Below, in pieces: positions 7,286-14,875 of a stretch of DNA of 35,174 bases. This DNA is from Micromonospora sp. H61 (GTDB lineage Bacteria > Actinomycetota > Actinomycetes > Mycobacteriales > Micromonosporaceae), in contig NZ_JAGPXY010000069.1 of NCBI RefSeq assembly GCF_018070325.1, positions 1-35,174 on the forward strand. Reading direction: 5' to 3'. The notes under the pieces are model-generated. The model had not been told where the DNA came from and searched no databases. It saw only the letters and a program-made list of their open reading frames with translations. How positions within the stretch are numbered: position 1 is the stretch's first letter; each line of letters starts with the position of its first letter. A program made the position numbers and the translations under genes.

Positions 7286-10200
7286 TCAGGTCAGCCCGAC
7301 GGTCTCGATGTCGCACTCGATGCGCCGCTGACCCCGCGCGGCGTCCACTTCCGGGTGGTCCGGCCCGAACAACGCCTCCAGCGCCCCGGCGGCCTCGTCG
7401 AGCAGCTCGCGGCCCCGAGCCTCCTCGCCGACCTCGATCAGATCGACCGACGCGTTCACCGCACAGTAGAGCGTGTACGGATGCCCCGGCCCACGCAGGC
7501 GACGCGAATCCTCGAGGATCGTCTCGGAGAGCACCTGTGCCTGCTCCAGCCGGTGCGACCGGACCAGGTTGATCGCCTGCGCGGTGCGCGCGCTCAGCAG
7601 GTACGGATGGGTGGGCGGCAACGCCTCGCCCATCGCCTGCAAGGTGGCCGCGCCCAACTCCCGCGCCTCACGGTCGAAGTTGCGAGCCCGCAGGATCACC
7701 CCGAGGTTGACCGCAGCGCAGAGCGTGACCGGATGCCGCTCCCCGAAGACGGCGCGGAAGGTGGCGTGCCCCTGGGAGGCCAGGGCGTACGCCTGGGTCG
7801 CGTCGCCCGCCGCGCGCATGGCGTTGGCGCAGGTCATGCCCGCCTCCGCGGCCAGCACATGATCAGTCCCGAAGCGGCGGGTCACCAGCCGGTAGTTGGC
7901 CGCGCCCTCGGTCACGGCGGCGTCGAGCCGCCCGGTCTTGCGGAGGCAGGCGATGTGGATGCAGGTGGCGCGCAGCACTGTGAGGTGCTCCGCGCCCAGC
8001 AACGACCGCTGCACCGGCAGGGAGCTGTCCAGCAGTTCCAGCGCGTCGGCGTACCGGCCCAGGAGGTAGAGATCACGCGCCTGGGCCTCCTGGGCCAGCA
8101 CCAGCGCGTAGGTGCCGTCCTCCGCCGCCGCACCGGCGTGCCGCGCCACTTCGAGGTTGAGTTCGTACGCCCCTTCGAAGTCACCGCTGAGGCGAAGGTT
8201 GATCGCCATCGAGTTCATCACCCGCAGCGTGCTCGGATGCCCGTCGCCGAGCACCCGGCGGTGCACGTCGAGGTTGCGCCGGTCCAGGTCGGCAGCGCCC
8301 GCGAAGTCGCCGATCCGCCGCAGATCCGCGCCGACGCTGTTCGCCGCACCCAGGGTGTACTCGTGTTCCTCGCCGAGGCTCGTCCGCATTCGCTCCAGCG
8401 CCTCGAGGCCGAACGCGGCCGCGCGCGGGTCGGCGAGCAGCCGCAGGGCGTCCGCGTACCGTCGCATCGCCAGCAGGGTCAGCGGATCGCCGCTGCGCTG
8501 GCCGTCCGGACCGGGCTGGTCCCAGGCCGCCAGGATCTCCTCCGCGAAGTCCCGACAGCCTTCGAAGTCACCCAGGTTGTAGATGTAGCGCAGCTGGTCC
8601 ATCGCCGTCCGGCGGGCGTCGAGGTCACCGTGGATCAGACCGGCGACGCGGACGTGTGGCGCGATGTCGGCGTGGCGGGGCCAGGTGCTCCGGTCGTCGG
8701 GGAAACCCGGGTTGGCGGCGGCCAGCAGCCGGCGGGCGTTCGTCAGCGGGCTGTCGTCGCCCTGCTCGGCGAGCCCCTCCCGGATGACCGCCTGCACCAG
8801 TCGGTGCACCTGTACGTGCCGGCTGGCGTTGTCCGCCTTCGCGAGCCCGAGCGACGCCAGTTGCCGGATGGCCCGGGCGATGTCGTTGCGCTCCTGGAGG
8901 CTGGTGCGCAACGGTTCGTCCAAGCCGGCGCGGCGCCCCTCCCAGAGCAGGCGCATCGGGACCGGGTCGGGGCTGAGGAAGGCGAGTAGCTGGATCAGCT
9001 GCGCGGCGGCGGGATTCTGCTCGCGTACCGCGGCGAGCGCCATCGACACCACAGTCAACACGGTGCCCCGGTACTGCCGGGGTTGCCCCTCGCCCAGCAA
9101 CTCCCGGGCGTGTTCCTTGAGGTCGACAAGGTATTCGTCGACCGACGACAGCATGGTGAGCAGCCAACTGACGGCCTGCTCCAGGGCGAGTGGCAGGTCG
9201 CCAAGTTCGGCGGCGAGCCGGCGGGCGTCGTCAGGGCTGGTCTCGGGACGCCGCTTGAGCAGCAGTTCCACGCTCTCGGCTCGGGTGAACACGTCGACGT
9301 CCAGGGTCAGTGCGCTCGCCGACCAGGCCATGTTCCGCGACGTGACGAGGACGTGGCCGCGTTCGCCGACGAGGTTCGACGAGGGCATGAGCGGAGCCAG
9401 CTCGTGCGGGTCGTCGGCGTTGTCGTAGACCAGCAGCCAACTGAGCGAACTCGTCGACAGCGAGTCGAGGACCGTCCGCACGGTCTGCTCCAGGCTGGCG
9501 CTCGCGGCCAGGCCGAGCCGCTCGCCGAGGGCCGCGATCGAGGTACGCAGCGCACTGAGATCCTCGGCGGGCATCCACCAGATCAGCTGGTAACGGTCCG
9601 CGTACCGGTAGGCGAACTCGACAGCGAGCTGGGTCTTGCCGACCCCACCGACACCGCGCAGCGCCGCTTCCGGCAGCACCGAGGCCCGGTGCTGTGCCGA
9701 CAGAAGCTCGTCGAGCGCGACGAGCTGTTTCTCCCGGCCGGTGAAGTACAGGTTGCGCGGTGGGACGCCGCCCCGGATGAGAGTTCGGGATCGCTGGGGC
9801 GTCGTCTCCTCGATGATGATCGTCCTGCGCATGTCGGATTCAGGTTCCTCTCCACCGGCCTCGGCCGGTGCCGCCTGGTGCGGGGATCGTAGCGACGTCC
9901 AGTGCGCCTTCGCAGCCACGCGCATGTCGTCGAGGTCGGCGGTGGTGAGCCGCAGGGCCGCCGCGGCATCCCGCAACCACTGCTCGAACGGCTTGCCGTC
10001 CGACTCGAGGCCGGCGACGACCAGGCCCGCCAGCGCCACGGCGGCCGGGACCTGCCAGTCACCCACCGGTTGCCAGCCGACGGCCTCCACCAGGCCGGGC
10101 AGGTCCTCCGGTGACAGTGGATGATCCGCGACCGCCGCGACGGCTCCGGTCACCACCTCGGGCGGGACGTCCGTGAGCAACTGCGCGAGAAGCCAGGAAA

Positions 10201-10486
10201 GGTAGATCTGCTGGGCGGACGTGACCGCGCCGGCACCCGGGTGGAGGTTGCCGATCACCTGCAACAGCGTCGACATGCCCCGGGGCTCCTGCGCGCAGGC
10301 GCGCACGATGCGGTAGACGTCGTACCGGACCTCGGAGTGCCGGGGCACCGACAGTGGCTTGCGCAGCTCTCCCTCGACCTCGTCGAGGTAGAGGGCCCGG
10401 GTGTTCCCGTCGTTGATCGAACTCATCGACAGCAGCGCGTCGCAGATGGCCTGCACCTGAGCGCTCGGCATCCGGGGCGTCGTCAC
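7286..10486 (-). CDS. EAD2-like / NB-ARC / TPR STAND ATPase, FxSxx-COOH-system TPR-like
   Basis: This 1066-residue protein is built like a signal-sensing STAND switch. Residues ~1-90 resemble effector-associated domain 2 (EAD2), an adaptor. The NB-ARC ATPase spans about residues 240-520, with Walker A GVGGVGKT at 278-285, Walker B LLVYDNAD (D355), the HVLVTSRN strand and LGDLPLALEQA. Roughly residues 600-1040 are tetratricopeptide repeats of the kinesin-light-chain type (repeated LG..H..TL), the likely sensor. The NB-ARC/TPR part matches the tetratricopeptide proteins annotated in FxSxx-COOH RiPP loci. The GTG start overlaps the stop of the protease gene (GTGA), indicating coupled translation. 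It is convergent with the HExxH gene, 39 bases away. Confidence 0.9.
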   Translation of the reverse strand: MTTPRMPSAQVQAICDALLSMSSINDGNTRALYLDEVEGELRKPLSVPRHSEVRYDVYRIVRACAQEPRGMSTLLQVIGNLHPGAGAVTSAQQIYLSWLLAQLLTDVPPEVVTGAVAAVADHPLSPEDLPGLVEAVGWQPVGDWQVPAAVALAGLVVAGLESDGKPFEQWLRDAAAALRLTTADLDDMRVAAKAHWTSLRSPHQAAPAEAGGEEPESDMRRTIIIEETTPQRSRTLIRGGVPPRNLYFTGREKQLVALDELLSAQHRASVLPEAALRGVGGVGKTQLAVEFAYRYADRYQLIWWMPAEDLSALRTSIAALGERLGLAASASLEQTVRTVLDSLSTSSLSWLLVYDNADDPHELAPLMPSSNLVGERGHVLVTSRNMAWSASALTLDVDVFTRAESVELLLKRRPETSPDDARRLAAELGDLPLALEQAVSWLLTMLSSVDEYLVDLKEHARELLGEGQPRQYRGTVLTVVSMALAAVREQNPAAAQLIQLLAFLSPDPVPMRLLWEGRRAGLDEPLRTSLQERNDIARAIRQLASLGLAKADNASRHVQVHRLVQAVIREGLAEQGDDSPLTNARRLLAAANPGFPDDRSTWPRHADIAPHVRVAGLIHGDLDARRTAMDQLRYIYNLGDFEGCRDFAEEILAAWDQPGPDGQRSGDPLTLLAMRRYADALRLLADPRAAAFGLEALERMRTSLGEEHEYTLGAANSVGADLRRIGDFAGAADLDRRNLDVHRRVLGDGHPSTLRVMNSMAINLRLSGDFEGAYELNLEVARHAGAAAEDGTYALVLAQEAQARDLYLLGRYADALELLDSSLPVQRSLLGAEHLTVLRATCIHIACLRKTGRLDAAVTEGAANYRLVTRRFGTDHVLAAEAGMTCANAMRAAGDATQAYALASQGHATFRAVFGERHPVTLCAAVNLGVILRARNFDREARELGAATLQAMGEALPPTHPYLLSARTAQAINLVRSHRLEQAQVLSETILEDSRRLRGPGHPYTLYCAVNASVDLIEVGEEARGRELLDEAAGALEALFGPDHPEVDAARGQRRIECDIETVGLT

Positions 10487-11457
10487 CGATTGTCCTCCGT
10501 ACCCGTCAGCAGACCGAGGCTCTCGGCAAGGTCACGGAAGGCCCGCAGTGGCCTACTCGCCGGCCCTTCCGTCAACAGCAGGACGCGATAGAGAGCCGCG
10601 ATCCCGTCCTCGTATTCTAAGCCCGTCCGAATCAGGCCGAACATGTCGAGACCCAATGGCCCGAATGGATTCACCATCCGACTGATGTGCGATGGCAGCG
10701 ACTGAATGACCAATTGACGGCTGTCGGGGTGCCGGAGTACCGGGATTTCCTCCAGCAGTCGGGCCAACGCCATCTTTTGCGCGAATGAGAGCGGCGCGGG
10801 TGCCGGCCGGCGCGTCGCCCGGGCGACGGCCGCCAGCGGGCCGGACGGCAGCAGGGCAGGTGCCAGCAGGCCGGGCGGCAGCAGGGCACGCCACTGCCCC
10901 ACCGGCAACATCCAGCCGACCAACTGCTGGCCGACGCTCGCGCGGGCCAGCACCATGCCCACCACGGCGCCGTCCGGCGCGTACACCCCGGAACCACTGA
11001 ACCCCCTGTCGATTCCGGCAGTGGCAGGGGAGATTCGGTCGAGTTGACGCCATCCGGTGCCCGCGTCGACCGGACCGACGGCCCGCGCCAGCACCATGAC
11101 GGACGCCGGGGTGTTGGCCGGAAAACCCACGATCCGCACGTCGAATTCGTCGTCGCCACGATCGGCAAGGGTGGCGGGGGCGGACGGCAGCGGTGTGGCG
11201 CAGCGCAGGACCGCCAGGTCGCCGTCGCCCGCCGGGCCGACACCCCGGGACCAGGTCACCTCGGCGGCGACCCGGGTGCCGGGGTGACTCGGTGTGTCGA
11301 CGAGCACCCCGGGCGGGCTGGCCTCGGTGCCGTCATGGACGACATGCCAGCAGGTCAGCACCAGGTCACCGGTCAACTGAATGCCGGCGCCGACGACCGA
11401 CGAGGAGTGGCCACCGAGTATCCGCACCCGGCCGGCGAGCGACCGGGTGCCGGTCAT
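10483..11457 (-). CDS. Trypsin-like serine protease with C-terminal EAD2-like domain (predicted conflict-system effector)
   Basis: The 324-residue protein has a trypsin-like fold at about residues 8-200 with a readable triad: H38 in CWHVV, D80 in GDGDLAVLR and S154 in GFSGSG. No signal peptide is present, so it should act in the cytoplasm. Residues ~220-310 form an EAD2-like domain resembling the N-terminus of the ATPase encoded downstream. Homotypic EAD contact would tether protease to ATPase. The ATG at 11457 is chosen over a GTG at 11475 because GGAG lies five bases upstream. The EAD2 segment is unusually AT-rich for this window and holds a TTA leucine codon (residue 280). The substrate is unknown. 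Confidence 0.88.
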   Translation of the reverse strand: MTGTRSLAGRVRILGGHSSSVVGAGIQLTGDLVLTCWHVVHDGTEASPPGVLVDTPSHPGTRVAAEVTWSRGVGPAGDGDLAVLRCATPLPSAPATLADRGDDEFDVRIVGFPANTPASVMVLARAVGPVDAGTGWRQLDRISPATAGIDRGFSGSGVYAPDGAVVGMVLARASVGQQLVGWMLPVGQWRALLPPGLLAPALLPSGPLAAVARATRRPAPAPLSFAQKMALARLLEEIPVLRHPDSRQLVIQSLPSHISRMVNPFGPLGLDMFGLIRTGLEYEDGIAALYRVLLLTEGPASRPLRAFRDLAESLGLLTGTEDNR

Positions 11458-11514
11458 CCGTGCTCCGCCAACCACTCGACCAGGACGGCCGGCGGCCGAC
11501 GGCCGGTGCTGCGG

Positions 11515-11946
11515 TCAGTCATGCGCGGCGTTCTCCTGCGGGGCGGCCCCGTCCTCAGCCGGCGACGGCAGCGCGGGGACGGGCGAGGTCCAGATCAGCT
11601 TGACCTTGAGGTGGCCCTGCGCGCTGGTGCGGGCGACGACGGCACCAGCCTCCGCGGTGAGGGTGACGCCGATCTCGACCTCCACCTGGTCGGGACGCAC
11701 CGCCACTCCCCGGACCACGCCCAGCGCCGCGTCGAGCGCGGGTTTGACATGGGCCAGTGCCGTTTCCAGCGTCTGCCGGGCGGGGCGGATCCGGTCGAGC
11801 AGACCGACTCGTTCCAGATCGGTGCCGGCGTGCTCCTCGACGAGGAGGACACCCTGATCAGTCTCGAAACGAAGGAGATCCGCCACGTGACAAATTCTCG
11901 CCGAAAGATCGTTCGGAATTGGTGTCAGATCACTGACAGGAGTCAT
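11515..11946 (-). CDS. Trypsin-co-occurring domain 1 (Trypco1, CU044_2847-type) protein
   Basis: This 143-residue protein matches the Trypco1 pattern: an N-terminal strand pair containing GVLLVEEHAG, a helix with LETALAHVKPALDAAL, then VEVEIGVTLTAEAGAVVA and a closing HLKVKLIW strand. The family is found beside trypsin-like proteases in predicted NTP-dependent conflict systems. Its biochemical role is not established. It is the first gene of the operon, 57 bases before the protease. I prefer the ATG at 11946 (AGGG upstream) to the in-frame ATG at 11994, which adds a basic, Cys-containing stretch. The C-terminal ~20 residues are Pro/Ala-rich and probably disordered. Confidence 0.85.
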   Translation of the reverse strand: MTPVSDLTPIPNDLSARICHVADLLRFETDQGVLLVEEHAGTDLERVGLLDRIRPARQTLETALAHVKPALDAALGVVRGVAVRPDQVEVEIGVTLTAEAGAVVARTSAQGHLKVKLIWTSPVPALPSPAEDGAAPQENAAHD

Positions 11947-12016
11947 TGCGTGCACCCTGCGCCGACACGGAACACATCTGCTTGCCATCACCACTGCGGC
12001 CTGTCAGCCTGACGCA
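11947..12016. promoter_or_regulatory. Divergent promoter region, Trypco1 operon / methyltransferase
   Basis: These 70 bases separate divergently transcribed genes and must hold or abut both promoters. I cannot identify convincing -35/-10 pairs in either direction. Confidence 0.4.
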
Positions 12017-12781
12017 ATGCAGGACACGGCGACCTTCCAGGATCTGCTCCGCGAAGGCGCCGACGCATCAGTGGACGGTTGGGACTTCTCCTGGTTCGAC
12101 GGCCGCGCGACCGAACAGCGGCCGTCCTGGGGTTATCTGAAGCTCATGGCGGCCCAGATGAGGGTGGCCCGCGCCGCACTGGACATCCAGACCGGCGGCG
12201 GCGAGGTGCTCTCCGAGGTGCCGGCGTTCCCACCGGTGACCGTGGCCACCGAACACTGGCCGCCCAACCTCCGATTGGCCCGACGCGCGCTCGAACCGCG
12301 CGGAGTGCGGGTGGTCGACGTTGCCGAAGACGCTCCGTTCCCGTTTCCCGACGAGACGTTCGACCTGGTCGTGAGCCGGCATCCCAACGTCGTGCTCTGG
12401 GACGAGATCGCGCGGGTGCTGACTCCCGGCGGGCGGTACCTGGCCCAGCAGATCGGCCCCGGTTCGAACCGGGAGCTGGCCCAGTTCCTCACCGGTCCCC
12501 GCGAGATCAGTGACGAACGCAGCCCGGCCCGCGCCGCCGCCGACGCGCGAGCCGCCGGCCTGGTCATCGACGAGCTGCGGCACGAAGCGCTGCCGACCAC
12601 CTTCAACGACGTGGCAGCGGTGGTGCACTTCCTCCGCAAGGTCATCTGGACGGTGCCGGACTTCACCGTGGACCGCTACCGGGCCCGGCTCGCCGATCTG
12701 CACGACCACATCCGCCACCACGGTCCGTTCGTGGCCCACGCCCAGCGCATCCTGGTCCGGGCGCACAAGCCCGAGCACTGA
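12017..12781 (+). CDS. Class I SAM-dependent methyltransferase
   Basis: The 254-residue protein has the Rossmann methyltransferase outline: a glycine-rich motif near residues 58-65 (GGGEVLSEVP), an acidic segment VVDVAEDAPFPFPDETFDLVVSRHP resembling motifs II-IV of UbiE/Methyltransf_11 enzymes, and RVLTPGGRYLAQQ as the typical post-motif. The GGGEVL motif differs slightly from the usual E/DxGxGxG, as in the actinobacterial subfamily. Substrate cannot be inferred. It is divergent from the Trypco1 operon by 70 bases; whether it belongs to that system or merely flanks it is unknown. Confidence 0.88.
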   Translation: MQDTATFQDLLREGADASVDGWDFSWFDGRATEQRPSWGYLKLMAAQMRVARAALDIQTGGGEVLSEVPAFPPVTVATEHWPPNLRLARRALEPRGVRVVDVAEDAPFPFPDETFDLVVSRHPNVVLWDEIARVLTPGGRYLAQQIGPGSNRELAQFLTGPREISDERSPARAAADARAAGLVIDELRHEALPTTFNDVAAVVHFLRKVIWTVPDFTVDRYRARLADLHDHIRHHGPFVAHAQRILVRAHKPEH

Positions 12782-12851
12782 GCGAACGCGCCGGCGCCGC
12801 TGGCCGGATGTCGACCGTTTCCGCCTGGCGCCTGGCGGGTAGGGCCCGTCC

Positions 12852-13118
12852 ATGGACACGAACACCACTGCCCACCTGGTGGGCGGCCCCCGAGACGGCA
12901 GCACCCACGAGACCGGCAACGAGGCACTCGTCGAGGTGGAGATCGACGGCCTGATGCACCGCTACATCAAGACCACCAAGCAGCACGACGATGGTGGACC
13001 GCTCTACAACTACGACGGGGCGGTCGCCCCGGACGGCGGCGAGCCCGGCGTCGAGGATCCGGCCGCCCGGGTCGCGTCGCCCCGAGCCGACGCCGAGGGG
13101 CACGGCGGCACCCACTGA
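12852..13118 (+). CDS. Conserved small hypothetical protein
   Basis: This 88-residue, acidic, soluble protein has an N-terminal LVGGPRDGS turn followed by VEVEIDGLMHRYIKTT and a PLYNYDG segment. The pattern recurs in small actinobacterial proteins of unknown function. The C-terminal third is Gly/Ala/Glu-rich and likely disordered. There is no signal peptide or membrane helix. It ends before a strong bidirectional hairpin. Confidence 0.75.
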   Translation: MDTNTTAHLVGGPRDGSTHETGNEALVEVEIDGLMHRYIKTTKQHDDGGPLYNYDGAVAPDGGEPGVEDPAARVASPRADAEGHGGTH

Positions 13119-13237
13119 CCGCCGCACCATCGGGATCACGCAAGCCCACGAACGAGGTACCGGTCGGAGCGGCAGGCCACGGATGAACCGCGGCCGGCCG
13201 GGTAAGCAGCGACCTTGCCTGGTGGGGAGACGACCGG

Positions 13238-13277
13238 GTGCACGGGTGGGCGGTCCTGGACCGGCCCGCCCGTGCAC
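13238..13277. terminator. Bidirectional hairpin between convergent genes
   Basis: Arms 13238-13251 (GTGCACGGGTGGGC) and 13264-13277 pair over 14 positions with one G-T wobble, and the loop itself can form a small stem. It lies between a plus-strand gene ending at 13118 and a minus-strand gene ending at 13284, so it can serve both. Confidence 0.65.
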
Positions 13278-13283
13278 GCCCGG

Positions 13284-13829
13284 TCAGTTCGAGGAGATCC
13301 AGTTCCAGGCCGAGACGACCCACTCGGTCTGCTGGAGCCACGCCACCCCGAGGCCGACGAGGAACACCGCCGTCGCCAGGTGCGCACCTCGGGCGCTGCG
13401 CCGGACCCGGCCCAGCTGCCGCTCCAGCACCACCCGGCCGACCAGCCGGAACAGGGCGAACAGGCCGACCGCCACCAGCAGGCTGAGCACCAGCACCAGC
13501 AGCGGGCCGCTCAGGTCACCCTGGCCCGACAGCGCCCAGATCCCCCAACACACGAACGCGAAAAGGCCTGCCGCGGCGCTCCACTCACCGCCGCGCCGCA
13601 GCTGCGCCATCCGCGAGCTGAGCGAGCGGCGGGGCACCGGTTCGCCGGGCCAACCGGTGCCGGTCGGCTCCTGCTCGACCACCGGGAACGGCTCCGTCCG
13701 CGGAGTGCGAGGCTCACCCACCGGAGCGACCCCCCGGCGGAACCCGTCACGCTGCGGCGGCACCCCGACGCCGGCCTGCGGTGGCACCTCCACGGTCCGC
13801 TCCGCCCACGGCTGCGTCTGGTCTGCCAT
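13284..13829 (-). CDS. Membrane protein with three predicted helices, unknown function
   Basis: A very strong Shine-Dalgarno (GGGGGAGGA) before the ATG at 13829 sets the start, giving 181 residues. The first ~80 residues are Pro/Arg-rich and cytoplasmic. Three hydrophobic segments follow: around AAGLFAFVCWGIWALSG, GPLLVLVLSLLVAVGLFALF and ATAVFLVGLGVAWL. I do not recognise a family. The next minus-strand gene upstream (rpiB) lies beyond a plus-strand gene, so this gene is probably monocistronic. Confidence 0.8.
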   Translation of the reverse strand: MADQTQPWAERTVEVPPQAGVGVPPQRDGFRRGVAPVGEPRTPRTEPFPVVEQEPTGTGWPGEPVPRRSLSSRMAQLRRGGEWSAAAGLFAFVCWGIWALSGQGDLSGPLLVLVLSLLVAVGLFALFRLVGRVVLERQLGRVRRSARGAHLATAVFLVGLGVAWLQQTEWVVSAWNWISSN

Positions 13830-13967
13830 CTCGTCCTCCCCCTGACCGACGGCAACAGCACCGCCTTGATTCGAGGGTAGCCAGCCGGCAAATCGGTCGC
13901 CGACCCCGGCCGGGACGCGCGGCCCACGACGGTGCCGGATCGAACCCCGCCAGGGTACGGTCGGCTG

Positions 13968-14309
13968 ATGGGTGACCCCGACCGACGACGGCGACGGCTG
14001 CGCCACCACTCCGACACCGAGCCGGCCAGACCGGGTGCGGACGGCCCGACGGTCAGCACGCCGGGCGTGCACGACGGTGACGAGCCGCCGCCGCGACGCA
14101 GGAACACGGGCGGCGACGAGCGCGACGGCGAGCGGGGGCTGCGCGGATTGGTCGGTTCCGGCTCGTCCCAGGTGGGGCTGAGCGCCGCGCTACGGGCCCG
14201 GGACGCGGCCCGTCCCACCGACGACGACCTGGCCGAGGCGGAAGCCCGGGTGGTGGTCGTCCGGCGAAACTGGGTGCCCCGCGAGGAGCTGCCCCGCTCG
14301 CCGCGCTGA
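13968..14309 (+). CDS. Conserved charged hypothetical protein
   Basis: The protein of about 113 residues starts at ATG 13968; an ATG 36 bases upstream is possible. The N-terminal half is low-complexity Arg/Asp/Gly-rich. The C-terminal half is more ordered (GLRGLVGSGSSQVGLSAALRARDAARP, then DDDLAEAEARVVVVRRNWVPREELP), and it is the part likely to be conserved. No known domain, signal peptide or membrane helix. It is divergent from the membrane protein gene and convergent with rpiB, 11 bases away. Confidence 0.7.
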   Translation: MGDPDRRRRRLRHHSDTEPARPGADGPTVSTPGVHDGDEPPPRRRNTGGDERDGERGLRGLVGSGSSQVGLSAALRARDAARPTDDDLAEAEARVVVVRRNWVPREELPRSPR

Positions 14310-14320
14310 GCGCCGCCCAG

Positions 14321-14788
14321 TCAGGGCAGGTCCGGCAGCTTCCGGGTCCGCTCGTACTCGGCCACCTGGGCGATCCGACGAGCGTGCCGCTCGTTGCCGG
14401 AGAACGGCGTGTTCAGGAACGCCTCGACGATGCCGGTCGCCTCGTCCAGCGTGTGCTGGCGGGCACCGATGGCGACCACGTTCGCGTCGTTGTGCTGGCG
14501 GGCCAGCTGAGCGGTCTCGACGCTCCAGGCCAAGGCGGCGCGGACGCCGACGACCTTGTTCGCGGCGATCTGCTCACCGTTGCCGGAGCCACCGATGACC
14601 ACTCCGAGGCCCGTCTCGTCGGCCACCACCTGGTCGCCTGTGTGCAGGCAGAACGTGGGGTAGTCGTCGTCCGGGTCGTAGTTGTGCGGGCCGACGTCGA
14701 CCACGTCGTAGCCCTGCATGGCCAGGTGGTTGGCCAGGTGCACCTTCAACTCGAAACCGGCGTGATCGGATCCCAGGTAGACGCGCAT
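14321..14788 (-). CDS. rpiB: Ribose-5-phosphate isomerase B
   Basis: RpiB interconverts ribose 5-phosphate and ribulose 5-phosphate in the non-oxidative pentose phosphate pathway. The 155-residue protein starts with the family N-terminus MRVYLGSDHAGFELK (D8, H9 in the phosphate/sugar site). GGSGNGEQIAANKVVGVRAAL contains the actinobacterial catalytic base Glu (E72), where E. coli-type enzymes use Cys. This is the mycobacterial active-site variant. The C-terminal RHARRIAQVAEYE is also typical. Position near the Rv2466c-like gene and pepN matches M. tuberculosis. Confidence 0.96.
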   Translation of the reverse strand: MRVYLGSDHAGFELKVHLANHLAMQGYDVVDVGPHNYDPDDDYPTFCLHTGDQVVADETGLGVVIGGSGNGEQIAANKVVGVRAALAWSVETAQLARQHNDANVVAIGARQHTLDEATGIVEAFLNTPFSGNERHARRIAQVAEYERTRKLPDLP

Positions 14789-14810
14789 ACCGGGCAGTCT
14801 GTCAGGCCGC

Positions 14811-14844
14811 GCTCGGGGACGTCACAGGGGCGGCGTCCCCGAGC
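14811..14844 (-). terminator. Hairpin downstream of the DUF1015 gene
   Basis: GCTCGGGGACG and CGTCCCCGAGC form an 11-bp perfect stem with a 12-nt loop, between the DUF1015 gene stop (14876) and the rpiB start (14788). It implies rpiB has its own promoter in the remaining ~20-80 bases. Confidence 0.6.
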
Positions 14845-14875
14845 CGGGTTCGTCACACGGTCGTGAGGATGACGC

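Noticed and set aside
7274..8989. 571-codon plus-strand frame inside the STAND ATPase gene
   Set aside because: Antisense shadow rich in Gln/Arg/Val/Gly without domains; the minus strand encodes clear TPR repeats.
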